Source: Noviherbaspirillum sp. L7-7A (lineage in GTDB: Bacteria > Pseudomonadota > Gammaproteobacteria > Burkholderiales > Burkholderiaceae_D). From it: a stretch of 64,000 nt of DNA. A program made the translations under genes and the position numbers. The notes beneath the pieces are model-generated. The model was not told the DNA's origin. It did not search any database and saw only the letters and a list, made by a program, of their open reading frames with translations. Location: positions 558,001-622,000 of the forward strand of contig NZ_JAHQRJ010000002.1 in the NCBI RefSeq assembly GCF_019052805.1, read 5' to 3'. Below are positions 31,825-42,188 of the stretch, piece after piece. Position 1 is the stretch's first letter, and every line of letters begins with the position of its first letter.

Positions 31825-31901
31825 TGGTGGGTCTGGTTGGGCTCGAACCAACGACCCCCGCGTTATCAACACGGTGCTCTAACCAGCTGAGCTACAGACC
31901 C
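31825..31901 (-). tRNA. tRNA-Ile (anticodon GAT)
   Basis: 77 nt with encoded CCA. Acceptor GGGTCTG/CAGACCC, D-arm AGCTCAGCTGGTTAGAGC, anticodon loop TTGATAA, T-arm GGTTCGAGCC. First tRNA after 16S. Confidence 0.96.
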
Positions 31902-32030
31902 CGCACACGATGCGACGCCCCTGCTGCAGCGCCTTGTGTACCGATCACTTCATGACCTTGACTGTGTTTTGACTGTTCTCGTTTTGCCGAACAACCGATA
32001 AGTGTGGACACCCAACTATGTGCATATCTC

Positions 32031-33563
<1,533 letters not shown>

Positions 33564-33743
33564 CAATCTCTGTTTTGTGCCATTGCTGGCAGGTTCCGAA
33601 GAACCGTCGCTCACTCAAAATACTGACAGACCGATTCTTGCGAATCGTTCTACTTCTTTGTTGTGAGCACTTGCTTAATAATTTGAGCATCCGGCGTTGC
33701 CGCCGGCGCACTTCATCAAGTGCCCACACTTATCGGTTGTTGG

Positions 33744-33757
33744 TTGTTAAAGAACCG
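33744..33757 (-). promoter_or_regulatory. boxA element in the rRNA leader
   Basis: Minus strand reads GGTTCTTTAACAAC, a boxA-like antitermination site between the rRNA promoter and 16S. Confidence 0.6.
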
Positions 33758-33840
33758 GGCAATTCGGTCTGCTGCCGGCCGCCCCGTGGGACTTGCCGGC
33801 TGCTGCGAAGCGTTGTGTTCGTCAGCAGCAGAGAGGCGAG

Positions 33841-33869
33841 ATTATGTGGCATTTGCTGTTTGGCGTCAA
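33841..33869 (-). promoter_or_regulatory. rRNA operon promoter
   Basis: On the minus strand, TTGACG (-35, 33864-33869) and CATAAT (-10, 33841-33846) are separated by exactly 17 bases, about 280 bases ahead of the mature 16S 5' end. The downstream bases CTCGCC are GC-rich, like the discriminator of stringently controlled rRNA promoters. Confidence 0.8.
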
Positions 33870-34225
33870 CAGTTTTTTTCGCTTCGCTTCAAAAAACCGG
33901 ACCAGCATGTTGCCTTTTCCTGCCCCCGCCGCGCTGTTCTGCAGCGGGAGGCGAACTATAGCAAAGCCCGGTTTTGGAATGCAAGGGGTGGCGCTAAAAT
34001 TTTTTCCTACAGCGCAGATTTTCTTTTGAGAGGTGTCGTCATATGGGCCCTTTAACTAAATCATCTACCGCAACCTTCTCAATTGGCGCCCAATGCCAAT
34101 TTAAGACCATGGTCTTGGCAAACTCGACGTTTCGTAACATTGCTCGTTGTCAAACAAATTGCACAATTGCTTTTATGGCAATTTCTTTGGTGCTAGGATG
34201 GTTTCCCAAAACAAGGGAGTGGACC

Positions 34226-34552
34226 ATGATAATCAAGATGCTGCTCGAGGAAGGCGGTCAGTTCTTTTATTGCGAAGCCAGAAAAGCGGCTCCTCATTCC
34301 TTTGAAGGAATTGTGCACTTTTTGCATAAAGTAGGCGATGGCAATGCTTTCGTCCGCGATAAAAGTTATGCAGTAGGCGAAAAATTCGAGACACGTACTG
34401 ATGCACTGACAGCAGCAGAACGGTACGGAAAGCAGATTGCCACGCAGCGCGAGCGGTTACCTGCAGGGGTAGACGAGCAGTCGGATTATTGCAATAACTT
34501 GCCGTCACAGAGCCGACCGAGCGGCCCGAATCTGGAAAAAGCTGCCCGCTAA
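34226..34552 (+). CDS. Hypothetical protein, 108 residues
   Basis: The frame is open from 34043, but AGGGAG six bases ahead of ATG 34226 decides the start, and the upstream codons do not look protein-like. Start MIIKMLLEEGGQFFYCEARK, then a mixed alpha/beta stretch and a polar tail. No signal peptide, membrane segment or known family. Divergent from the rRNA promoter, 355 bp away. Confidence 0.55.
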   Translation: MIIKMLLEEGGQFFYCEARKAAPHSFEGIVHFLHKVGDGNAFVRDKSYAVGEKFETRTDALTAAERYGKQIATQRERLPAGVDEQSDYCNNLPSQSRPSGPNLEKAAR

Positions 34553-34590
34553 GCGCGTATCGCTACGCTAGCCTGGCGGGCGCGTACAGG

Positions 34591-35034
34591 TCACGGCTTC
34601 ATTTGCATGCGCACTTCACCACCAGGATGGGCGGCACTATGAACGTTGACATAGAGGCCGCCGTTCATATAGGCAGCATACTGCGTATCGTTCAGTCGTG
34701 AGCCAGCGGGTACTGTGAAGGTGGTCACCGATGTTTTGGTCAGCGGAATGATTACGGGGCCATTGCTCCCCGCAGCGCCCTGATGAATATGCGCGGCCGT
34801 GCCTTCCATACCCGTCACAATAACGGAACCGCTCACGGTCCGGTCTGCTCCCACGGTAATTGTGCTTCGTCCCGACGCGGCAGTCGAAACTGGAGGCACT
34901 TCTTGTGCGCCGGTCAATGGAGCGCTGGTCTTTTCAACGATGCCACCGCCTGTGCCTTGCAGCGCAGAACAGGCTGACAGCAGTATGGCCGTTGCGACGA
35001 AAGCAGCCCTGGATTTCAAAGCGAGATAAATCAT
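34591..35034 (-). CDS. CHRD-domain lipoprotein
   Basis: 147 residues: lipoprotein signal (ATAILLSAC, lipidated Cys about 22) then a CHRD domain with the hallmark pattern LTGAQEVPPV, GSVIVTGMEGTAAHIHQGAAGSNGPVI and the final GGLYVNVHSAAHPGGEVRMQM. CHRD domains take their name from chordin; in bacteria their role is unknown, though the conserved His/Glu residues suggest metal binding. Single-gene unit. Confidence 0.88.
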   Translation of the reverse strand: MIYLALKSRAAFVATAILLSACSALQGTGGGIVEKTSAPLTGAQEVPPVSTAASGRSTITVGADRTVSGSVIVTGMEGTAAHIHQGAAGSNGPVIIPLTKTSVTTFTVPAGSRLNDTQYAAYMNGGLYVNVHSAAHPGGEVRMQMKP

Positions 35035-35211
35035 GTCATGTCTCCGGTGTGGGTATTCTTAATTTGCTTCGAAACACATCAGTACATTAAAACCATCGAG
35101 CCGGTATCGATATCTACTCGACCACTCATTGTCGTACATAAAGCAGTTTGCCGTCGAGCAGCTCATGCTCACCTGCATCTATTAGTGTATGCGAGCACAA
35201 GCGCAGGCTGG

Positions 35212-35346
35212 CTAGTTGGCTTTTCCGAATCCGCCGCTGCCGGGCGTTTCAATGACGAACACATCTTCAGGGTGCATTTCTACCCTGGCGACGACGCCAT
35301 GACGCCCAGCGCGCCATACACCCGGGACGTCGGTGCGTTTCAAAAT
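35212..35346 (-). pseudogene. Remnant of a hydantoinase B/5-oxoprolinase C-terminus
   Basis: The last about 30 codons read RTDVPGVWRAGRHG ... EMHPEDVFVIETPGSGGFG, the glycine-rich closing motif (VxIETPGGGGxG) of N-methylhydantoinase B/5-oxoprolinase (HyuB). Nothing upstream resembles the remaining 500 or so residues, so this is a decayed fragment. The upstream part of the same frame (to 35418) is not similar. Confidence 0.45.
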
Positions 35347-35749
35347 GTTGTCTGGATTTTTTCTGCCGCGGTATTTTTCCGACATAAAACGTGCATGATT
35401 TTTTAGATACTTTATCAATAAAACTTTTTTGTTAAGATTTGATCTGTTGGTTTGATATTGGACGGGATAATTGCGTCGGTACTCGGATGATGAGGTTCAC
35501 AGAACTTCTCACCTGTCACTGCCGAGTCCTACTGAAGGCTTTGGCTCCGACTGGTGCGAAGGGATAAATGCCTTCCTGATGAGCAGGCTGTCTCACGGGA
35601 TGGCATTGCTGCCAAGGCATTTCGGCGACGGGATTGGCCGAATCGCGGTAACAGACATGTGTGAACTAGCCTCAATGCCGGCAGACAGCGGGCGTATTCA
35701 GTCGGGCTTGCTCAACAACATGGTGTAGAACAAACAGGAGTCAGGGATC
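35347..35749. other. Intergenic region upstream of winged-helix regulator
   Basis: About 400 bases, AT-rich near 35400-35470. An 85-codon frame beginning with TTG (35471-35728) has no ribosome site and is not accepted. The promoter of the regulator is expected here, but I cannot place it. Confidence 0.4.
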
Positions 35750-36328
35750 ATGGCCAAGGAAAAAACCGCTGCAAGTCACAGTCCGAGGGCAGGCGACAGG
35801 GCGCCGGCGCAACTGGCGCCGTCCGCTAAAACACCGATCGTCTCCTCCGCGCCTCTTGCTTCCGGCCGTAACGCCGAATTAAGCGAGTTCGAATTCGGCA
35901 TGATCATTGCCAGCAATGCATTCAATCGCTGGGCCGTACGCTGCATGACGGCGGCTGGCGTGTCCGATTTGACCATTACCGATGTGCTGGTGCTGCACCA
36001 CATCAACCATCGGGCACGGGAAAAAAAGCTGGCCGACATTGCCTTCATCCTGAATATCGAAGACACCCATGTCGTCAACTATTCCCTTAAAAAACTGCAG
36101 GGCCTCGGACTGGTCAGGACGGAGAAGCGCGGCAAGGAAGTGCTTTATTCGACGAATGAGCAGGGCCAGGCGCTGTGCCAGCGTTATCACGAGATCCGCG
36201 GACAGGTACTGGTTTCCGGGCTTACCGGAAGTGGTACCGAGGGGTTTGAACTGAGCGAACTGGCGCGCTTTCTGCGCGTGCTGTCGGGACTGTACGAGCA
36301 GGCCGCGCGCGCTGCAGCGTCGCTGTAG
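35750..36328 (+). CDS. Winged-helix (MarR-like) transcriptional regulator
   Basis: 192 residues. A disordered Ala/Pro/Ser-rich N-terminus of about 45 residues precedes a winged-helix domain: ITDVLVLHHINHRAREKKLADIAFIL, recognition-helix region THVVNYSLKKLQGLGLV and wing RTEKRGKEVLYSTNEQG, closed by a helix used for dimerisation. It matches the HTH_27/MarR type that senses small molecules. Possible targets are the nearby alcohol dehydrogenase or its own gene, which is inference. AACAGGAG lies ahead of ATG 35750. Confidence 0.8.
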   Translation: MAKEKTAASHSPRAGDRAPAQLAPSAKTPIVSSAPLASGRNAELSEFEFGMIIASNAFNRWAVRCMTAAGVSDLTITDVLVLHHINHRAREKKLADIAFILNIEDTHVVNYSLKKLQGLGLVRTEKRGKEVLYSTNEQGQALCQRYHEIRGQVLVSGLTGSGTEGFELSELARFLRVLSGLYEQAARAAASL

Positions 36329-36500
36329 CTAATAGCTAACCCGCTGGTGGCAGGCGACTCGCATTGCCTTGGCCTGCATCCTGCAACAGGCATTCCAGTC
36401 CGGATGGGAATGCCATCCGGACGCCTCGAAAAGATGGCCCAGCTCAGTGCGCGTCTACGCCTGCGCTATGGCAAAGTAGGCGCCATGCTGCCGCCAGGCG

Positions 36501-37613
36501 TCATTCGAATACGATGACGCCGCGCGCGGCATTGCGGCCGGCCTGCATGTCGGCGAAGGCCTGCGGCGCCTCGTCTATCGTGTAGGTGCGGCTGATGAGC
36601 TCATCGAGCTTGAGCCTGTGGTTGCGGTAAAGGCCGATCAGGCGCGGGAAGTCCTCGCGTGGACGGGCCGAGCCGAAGTAGCTGCCGGTCAGGGTCTTTT
36701 CGCCAAAGGTCAAGGTGGCGGTGCGAATCGAGGTGATGTCCTTCTGTCCGGCCACGCCAACCACCACCGCGGTGCCGCCCTTGCGTAGAACACCGTAAGC
36801 CTGGGCTGCGATCTCGCCCAGGCCGACGCATTCGAAGGCATAGTCGGCGCCGCCTTCGGTCAGCTTCAGGATGGACTTGACCACGTTCTCCTGGCCAGCG
36901 CTGTTGACGACATGGGTTGCGCCGAATTGCCGGGCGGCTTCCAGCTTGGCATCGGAGGTGTCGACTGCGACGATCATCCGGGCACCAGCGATGGCGCATC
37001 CCTGGATCGCATTCAGGCCCACGCCACCACAGCCAAAGATGACCGTGACCGACCCCGCATCCACTCGCGCGGTGTTGACGGCAGCGCCATAACCTGTCAT
37101 GACGCCGCAACCGATCAGGGCTGCCTTATCGAGCGGCATCTGCTGATCCACCTTGACCACGTTATCAATGTGCAGGGTTGCGTATTCGGCCATTACGCCG
37201 CAGCCAGAAAAGACATGCAGGCGGTTGCCCGCCAAGTCACGAGTGCGGCTGGTGCCGTCGGGCAGGCTGATGGCCGCCTTCGCGGCTTGGTCGCATAGCT
37301 GCGGCCGGCCGGTCTGGCAGTAGCGACATTTGCCGCACATGCTGACGAAGGAACTGACCACATGGTCGCCAACCTTGTAATCGGCTACGCCTTCGCCTAC
37401 TGCGACGATGCGACCGGCGCCTTCATGTCCCAGTACCACTGGCGGCGGAAACGGGATGGTGCCGTTGGTGGCCGACAGGTCGCTGTGGCAGACGCCGCAG
37501 GCAGCCAGCTTGATCATCACCTCGCCGTGGCGTGGTGGCTCGACAATGATTTCCTCCACCGTCACCGGTTGATTGATTTCACGGCAGATCACCGCTTTCG
37601 CACGCTGTTCCAT
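36501..37613 (-). CDS. Zinc-dependent alcohol dehydrogenase
   Basis: 370 residues of the medium-chain dehydrogenase family. Catalytic zinc ligands are Cys39 (CGVCHSD), His in LGHEGAGR and a later Cys (SGCGVMAEY region); the structural zinc cysteines lie in MCGKCRYCQTGRPQLC. The Rossmann signature is VIFGCGGVGLNAIQG with Asp in VAVDTSD giving NAD preference. The layout resembles the class III/NDMA-type alcohol dehydrogenases. It should oxidise an alcohol to an aldehyde; substrate unknown. Convergent with the winged-helix gene. Confidence 0.88.
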   Translation of the reverse strand: MEQRAKAVICREINQPVTVEEIIVEPPRHGEVMIKLAACGVCHSDLSATNGTIPFPPPVVLGHEGAGRIVAVGEGVADYKVGDHVVSSFVSMCGKCRYCQTGRPQLCDQAAKAAISLPDGTSRTRDLAGNRLHVFSGCGVMAEYATLHIDNVVKVDQQMPLDKAALIGCGVMTGYGAAVNTARVDAGSVTVIFGCGGVGLNAIQGCAIAGARMIVAVDTSDAKLEAARQFGATHVVNSAGQENVVKSILKLTEGGADYAFECVGLGEIAAQAYGVLRKGGTAVVVGVAGQKDITSIRTATLTFGEKTLTGSYFGSARPREDFPRLIGLYRNHRLKLDELISRTYTIDEAPQAFADMQAGRNAARGVIVFE

Positions 37614-37823
37614 GTCCTGTCTCCCTTGGTGTGAATGCTTCAGGCCGCCGACCTTAAAGGCAAGCGGCCGTGCTTGTCAATCCGCTTGCCCTGCCCGGCG
37701 GCGTCGGCCATGACGACCCGGCCCGGTCATGCAATGTCGAAACTACCTGGACCGTACTGAACTTTCGCCGCGTTGTCAGTCCAACTTTTTCTGGGCGCGG
37801 CTCGCCTGATTTCGGATGCGGAT

Positions 37824-39491
37824 ATGGCAGGAAATTCTTCATGGATCATCCCGGCGCTCGCGCTGACTCTGCTGGCTGCTTGCGGCGGTGGTGGCGGTTC
37901 CGATAACGCGTCGGCACAGGGCTCAACACCTGTTGCCCCAGCAGCCGCCGGGCCGGCTTCCGACGCCGATACCACTTCCGGCAACCAGCCTGCCCTGCCC
38001 GATCCCCTGTATGCCAACCAGTGGCACCTGAAAAATACCGGCCAGGCGGCCGACGCGGGGCCGGCGGCCACGGCTGGCCAGGATCTGAACGTCGAACCGG
38101 TATGGAATGGCTGCAACGACAACGGCACCTGCCAGGGTGAAGGCATTGCCATCGCGGTGGTCGACCGCGGCATGGAGATTGCGCACCGCGACCTCCAGCG
38201 GAATGTCTCCACCTCGCTTGCCGGCCGGGTGTATTCGCTGAACAGGGCGCCGGCCAATGGCGACCCGACGCCAGCGCAAACCGATCGCGAGAATGCGCAT
38301 GGGACGGCGGTGGCCGGCATCGTCGCCGCGCGCGACAACAATGGGCTGGGCGGGCGCGGGGTGGCGCCACGCGCCACGCTGACGGGCTATGCGCTGTTGC
38401 AGGCCAGCACCAACAGCAACGAGGCGGATGCGATGGCCTTTCAAGCGAAGGATGTGGCCGTTTCCAACAACAGCTGGGGTCCGGCGGATGGCAATGGCCA
38501 CCTCAGCGATGCCAACTCGCTATGGCGCGATGCGATCGAATTCGGGCTGGCCAGCGGCCGCAATGGCCTGGGCACGATTTACGTGTGGGCCGCCGGCAAT
38601 GGCTATACCAGCGGTTTCAATGAGCGCTCGACCTATGACGGCTATGCCAGCTACCGCGGCGTGATCGCAGTCGGCGCGCTCACTGCGCAGGGGCATCGGG
38701 CTTCCTACTCTGAACCAGGGGCCAATGTCTGGGTCAGCGCGCCGGGCGGCGAGCAGTGCGCCAACAGCCTAGCCATTATTACCACCGACCTGTCCGGCGC
38801 AAAGGGATACAACACTGGCGCGGGCACTCCCGAGCTCGGCGACGCCGACTACACCCGCTGCATGAATGGCACGTCGGCGGCGGTGCCCTCGGTGTCCGGG
38901 GTGATGGCGCTTATGCTGCAGGCTAACCCGGCGCTGGGCTGGCGCGATGCGCGCGCGGCGCTTGCCCGGAGCGCGCGCCAGACCGATGCGGCCGATGCGT
39001 CCTGGAAGACCAATGGCGCAGGCCGCCGCATCAGCGAAGTCTATGGCTTCGGCGCTGTCGATGCCAAGGCGGCGGTGGATGCGGCCCGCGGCTGGGTCAA
39101 TCTGCCGCCGCAAAAGGTTTACCGTTCGCCGTCCCAGGCGGTGAACCTGCCGATACCCGACAACGCGCCAACCGGCGTATCAAGCACGCTGACAGTCGCC
39201 GGCAGCAACATCGCAAAAATCGAGTGGGTGGACCTGGTCTTCAATGCCGCCAGCCATCCCTATTCAGGCGACCTGCGCATCGTGCTGACCTCGCCATCCG
39301 GCACTGAGCTGGTGCTGGCCGATACCCATCTCTGCGACGGCCGCTGCGTGCCCTATGACGGCTGGCGCTTTGGCATTGCCCACCTGCTCGATGAAGCCGC
39401 GGACGGCGTATGGAAGATCAGCGTGAAGGACGGCGCGGTGGATGATCTCGGCAATGTCGACAGCTGGCAACTGACGGTGTATGGCCATTGA
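37824..39491 (+). CDS. Kexin-like S8 serine protease, lipoprotein, with P-domain
   Basis: 555 residues from ATG 37824 (an in-frame TTG at 37773 is less likely). The signal peptide ends in a lipobox LLAAC at Cys20, then a Gly/Ser/Ala linker. The catalytic domain carries the triad Asp114 (AVVDRG), His159 (NAHGTAV), oxyanion Asn259 (WAAGNG) and Ser351 (MNGTSAAVP). A C-terminal proprotein-convertase P-domain (residues about 440-555: VDLVFNAASHPYSGDLRI ... GVWKISVKDG) follows. The usual S8 prodomain is absent: DPLYANQWHLKNTGQ begins the catalytic core directly after the linker. The next gene appears to encode it separately. Confidence 0.88.
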   Translation: MAGNSSWIIPALALTLLAACGGGGGSDNASAQGSTPVAPAAAGPASDADTTSGNQPALPDPLYANQWHLKNTGQAADAGPAATAGQDLNVEPVWNGCNDNGTCQGEGIAIAVVDRGMEIAHRDLQRNVSTSLAGRVYSLNRAPANGDPTPAQTDRENAHGTAVAGIVAARDNNGLGGRGVAPRATLTGYALLQASTNSNEADAMAFQAKDVAVSNNSWGPADGNGHLSDANSLWRDAIEFGLASGRNGLGTIYVWAAGNGYTSGFNERSTYDGYASYRGVIAVGALTAQGHRASYSEPGANVWVSAPGGEQCANSLAIITTDLSGAKGYNTGAGTPELGDADYTRCMNGTSAAVPSVSGVMALMLQANPALGWRDARAALARSARQTDAADASWKTNGAGRRISEVYGFGAVDAKAAVDAARGWVNLPPQKVYRSPSQAVNLPIPDNAPTGVSSTLTVAGSNIAKIEWVDLVFNAASHPYSGDLRIVLTSPSGTELVLADTHLCDGRCVPYDGWRFGIAHLLDEAADGVWKISVKDGAVDDLGNVDSWQLTVYGH

Positions 39492-39536
39492 GCGTGGCTC
39501 AACGCGTAGCCAAGAAAAGACGAGACAGGAAAAGCA

Positions 39537-40076
39537 ATGATGAAGCTTTCACGATATGTGACGATCCTGGCCCTGGCCGCTTTCGCGACCCAGGCCTGCG
39601 CCCAGGTCAAGGCCGCCCCTGGGAACTATGTCTGGTATGACGGCGGCAAGCCACGTCAGCTGCAACTCGACAGCACGGTGGTGGCGGAATTCGGCGACCG
39701 GGCGGAAGCCGGCGGCGAACCACTCATGCGCGGCAATGGTGTTCGCATCTGGCGTCAGCAGGACCAGGCGGCGACCCGGGCGGCGGCGGGCGGTGCGGCG
39801 TCGCCGGTGTTTCGCGACAGCCAGGGCAGCGCCATGCGCGCCTTGCCCGGTAATGTGATCGTGCGGCTCGACCCATCGTGGAGCGGGCAGCAGGTTGATG
39901 ACTGGCTCCGGGAAAACCGGCTGTCCGAAGTGCGCCGCTTGCCTATCGGCGGCAATGTGCTGGTGCTGTCGTCGCCGCCCGGACTGGCCGCGCTAGAACT
40001 GGCGAACCGGCTGCAGCAGTCCGGCCAGGTGCTATCGGCGCAACCGGAGTGGTGGGAGCAGCGCAGCACGCGCTAG
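39537..40076 (+). CDS. Secreted S8-prodomain-like protein, probable chaperone of the protease
   Basis: 179 residues with a signal peptide (ILALAAFATQACAQ). The C-terminal 80 residues (NVIVRLDPSWSGQQVDDWLRENRLSEVRRLPIGGNVLVLSS ... ANRLQQSGQVLSAQPEWW) follow the beta-alpha-beta-beta-alpha-beta plan of subtilisin-type propeptides (inhibitor I9/fervidolysin-like), which fold and inhibit the cognate protease. It lies 45 bp after the kexin-like protease gene, which lacks this domain, and is on the same strand. By analogy with the Aeromonas ASP/ORF2 pair it would fold the protease from outside. No catalytic residues. Confidence 0.7.
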   Translation: MMKLSRYVTILALAAFATQACAQVKAAPGNYVWYDGGKPRQLQLDSTVVAEFGDRAEAGGEPLMRGNGVRIWRQQDQAATRAAAGGAASPVFRDSQGSAMRALPGNVIVRLDPSWSGQQVDDWLRENRLSEVRRLPIGGNVLVLSSPPGLAALELANRLQQSGQVLSAQPEWWEQRSTR

Positions 40077-40144
40077 GATCAGGGATGGTTTGACAGCGCC
40101 TGGCGGCCCGTGGATACTCGCCTGCTCGGTGAGCTGCCACGGAT

Positions 40145-40561
40145 ATGAGAAGCATGTCAGAAGCGCCTGTTTTCCCGATACGCAATCCCTGCCCTCCCGG
40201 CGCCTGCCAGTGCGACCGCGATCGGCTGCTGGACGACCCCCATGCCGACAAGCGCATACTGCAGCTCACCAAGGAAGAGGAAAAACGGCTGTTGGCGCGG
40301 ATCGAAGCCGTCTCCACCTATCATGACCTGAAGCGCATCGTGCACCGCATGGATCAGTTGCTGGGCCTGGACGTGCGCATCGAGCCGGGTCCGAATGAAG
40401 TGCGCTCAGCACGCGGCTTTCAGATCCAGCTGACGGAGCGTCCCGGCCTGTGCCGCAAGACCCGGCAGGCCATTCCGGCGGCAATCCGCCGCTGCCTGGA
40501 AAGCCATCCCGAACTGGCCTATGCCATCCTCGATGAACGAGGCCTGTTCGGCGCAGGCTAG
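40145..40561 (+). CDS. Hypothetical protein, 138 residues
   Basis: A Cys/Arg-rich N-terminus (NPCPPGACQCDRDRLL) is followed by a helical region (KRILQLTKEEEKRLLARIEAVS) and a mixed C-half ending DERGLFGAG. A cluster of Cys at positions 15-22 suggests a metal site. No family recognised. Its stop codon TAG is the insertion target of an IS630 element and later part of the CTAG duplicated by IS701, yet the reading frame is intact. Alternative start at 40154. Confidence 0.6.
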   Translation: MRSMSEAPVFPIRNPCPPGACQCDRDRLLDDPHADKRILQLTKEEEKRLLARIEAVSTYHDLKRIVHRMDQLLGLDVRIEPGPNEVRSARGFQIQLTERPGLCRKTRQAIPAAIRRCLESHPELAYAILDERGLFGAG

Positions 40562-41934
40562 CGGTAGTTTGTTAAAGACGGAGATGAAGGTTGATTCCGT
40601 CGTTCCCAATAAGGAATTTCACCAAAGCAGCCAGTTCGGCAGGCGGGGGCTTGGCGAAGCAGGCATGCCAGCAGCGCGTGAGCCAGTGCAGCGGTGTCAA
40701 CCATGCCCGTACCGAACGCAGCAGGCGGGGCCAGCGACATCGCATTGGCAGACGGACGGCTTGGCTTTTTTTTCCGCACCGGGGAAGTGTCCGGATTGTG
40801 CAGTCGCGCTTGCTGCGCTTCCTGCCACCAGCAAAAAGCAAAGGCACAGCACACTAGCACCCAGTGGCGGCGAATCGCCCGGTCACTGCGCACCATGAAG
40901 TCTGCCCAGCCAAGCTGATCCTTCATTTGCTTGTAGCCTTGCTCAACCCAGTGCCGCAGGCCGTACAACCGCACCACTTCTGCCAAAGGAGCCGCCTTGA
41001 GCGGCAGGTTGGTCGTCAGGTACCAGGTCGACGGCTCCGGTAACGTGCTGCGGTCGGTAGTGGCGCAAATGGCGCGCACCGGCTTGCCAGGGCCATACCC
41101 CAGGAAGGTCAGTTCCGCAGCCCACCATTGTTCGACATGGCCGTCCCGGAAGTGGCGCGTCACCTTGTGCCAGTCGCGTGAATGCAGTTCCTCGATCGCT
41201 TCGTCGAAGGAGTGGGCAACATCGGCAGGTGCCCAACCACGTCCTACTGTGCCGCGGTGTGACAGCACAAAGGGCAGGCGGCGTTGCCGCAACGTTGCCA
41301 CGAGTTCGCGATGGTCGCCGTAAAAGCAGTCGGCCACAATGGCCTTGAAGGCAATGCCAGCAGCCAATGCCCGCTCCACCAAAGCCAGGGCAATTTGTGG
41401 CTTGCTACGGAAGGCAGGATCTTTCTTGCCGTCTTCCAGTCGGCTTTCCGGGGTGTACGGGGCGACATGCAGAGGATAATACCGCTGCTCATTGGCCCAT
41501 AAGGTCGTGACCGCGACGATGCCGTTATCGACCTTGCCAACCGAACCCAGGTACTGACGTGCTACATGGTCGGTGGCATAGCCATCCTTACGGTCGCCAG
41601 TGTCATCAATGACAAGAACCCCATCAGCATCACTTGCTGTAAGCGGATCGTCCCCCAGCAACTGCAATGTCCGCATCGTGATGAGGTCGGCATCCCAACA
41701 GGACTCGGAGAGGAAGAACTGCAGTTGCTGTACGGGCGCTGTCTGCGCCTCGACGAGCGGCTCGGCACCGGCTAATGCCGTGAGCGTCTTGGGCCGGTCG
41801 CGCGGTGCCAGCAGACCAGCAAGATAAGTGCGAAAGTGATGACGTTGCGCCAGCGAATGAAACAAGGGATCGAAGTGCGTTGCGTAATCTTCGAGTGGAC
41901 CGGGTGCTGGCGGGCAAGGACGGCGGGCAGTCAT
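40558..41934 (-). CDS. IS701-family transposase (DDE)
   Basis: 458 residues. DDE catalytic positions are visible as VLVIDDTGDRKDG (first Asp), AIVADCFYGDH (second Asp) and the Glu in HWVEQGYKQMKDQLG. A C-terminal Arg/Lys and Pro-rich region follows. The reading frame is complete; its stop TAG is supplied by the CTAG target duplication. It cuts and pastes the surrounding IS. Confidence 0.93.
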   Translation of the reverse strand: MTARRPCPPAPGPLEDYATHFDPLFHSLAQRHHFRTYLAGLLAPRDRPKTLTALAGAEPLVEAQTAPVQQLQFFLSESCWDADLITMRTLQLLGDDPLTASDADGVLVIDDTGDRKDGYATDHVARQYLGSVGKVDNGIVAVTTLWANEQRYYPLHVAPYTPESRLEDGKKDPAFRSKPQIALALVERALAAGIAFKAIVADCFYGDHRELVATLRQRRLPFVLSHRGTVGRGWAPADVAHSFDEAIEELHSRDWHKVTRHFRDGHVEQWWAAELTFLGYGPGKPVRAICATTDRSTLPEPSTWYLTTNLPLKAAPLAEVVRLYGLRHWVEQGYKQMKDQLGWADFMVRSDRAIRRHWVLVCCAFAFCWWQEAQQARLHNPDTSPVRKKKPSRPSANAMSLAPPAAFGTGMVDTAALAHALLACLLRQAPACRTGCFGEIPYWERRNQPSSPSLTNYR

Positions 41935-41994
41935 GGCAGCATACCTCCTGCCACCAGCCTAGACCATCAGTCCACTCCTTTCAACAAACTACCG
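40562..41994 (-). mobile_element. IS701-family insertion sequence
   Basis: 1433 bp with terminal inverted repeats CGGTAGTTTGTT (12 identical bases at each end) flanked by a 4-bp direct repeat CTAG (40558-40561 and 41995-41998), the known target duplication of IS701. One transposase gene fills it. It sits at the left junction of the larger IS630 element. Confidence 0.93.
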
Positions 41995-42188
41995 CTAGAG
42001 CGTTTTCATTCTGACTGGCCGTAGCCCGCATGGTGGATATAGCGCTCGCATTCTTCACGAGGGAATCGATCAAGTAAATTGCCGATAGTTGCCCACAGTG
42101 TGTCGACAGTGCGCCTGGCTGCCTTCCTGAGCAGCGTTTTGAGCTTGGCAAAGACCTGCTCGATCGGGTTGTAATCAGGGCTGTAATA

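Noticed and set aside
35471-35728. 85-codon plus-strand frame before the winged-helix gene
   Set aside because: TTG start without ribosome site and mixed composition; not supported.
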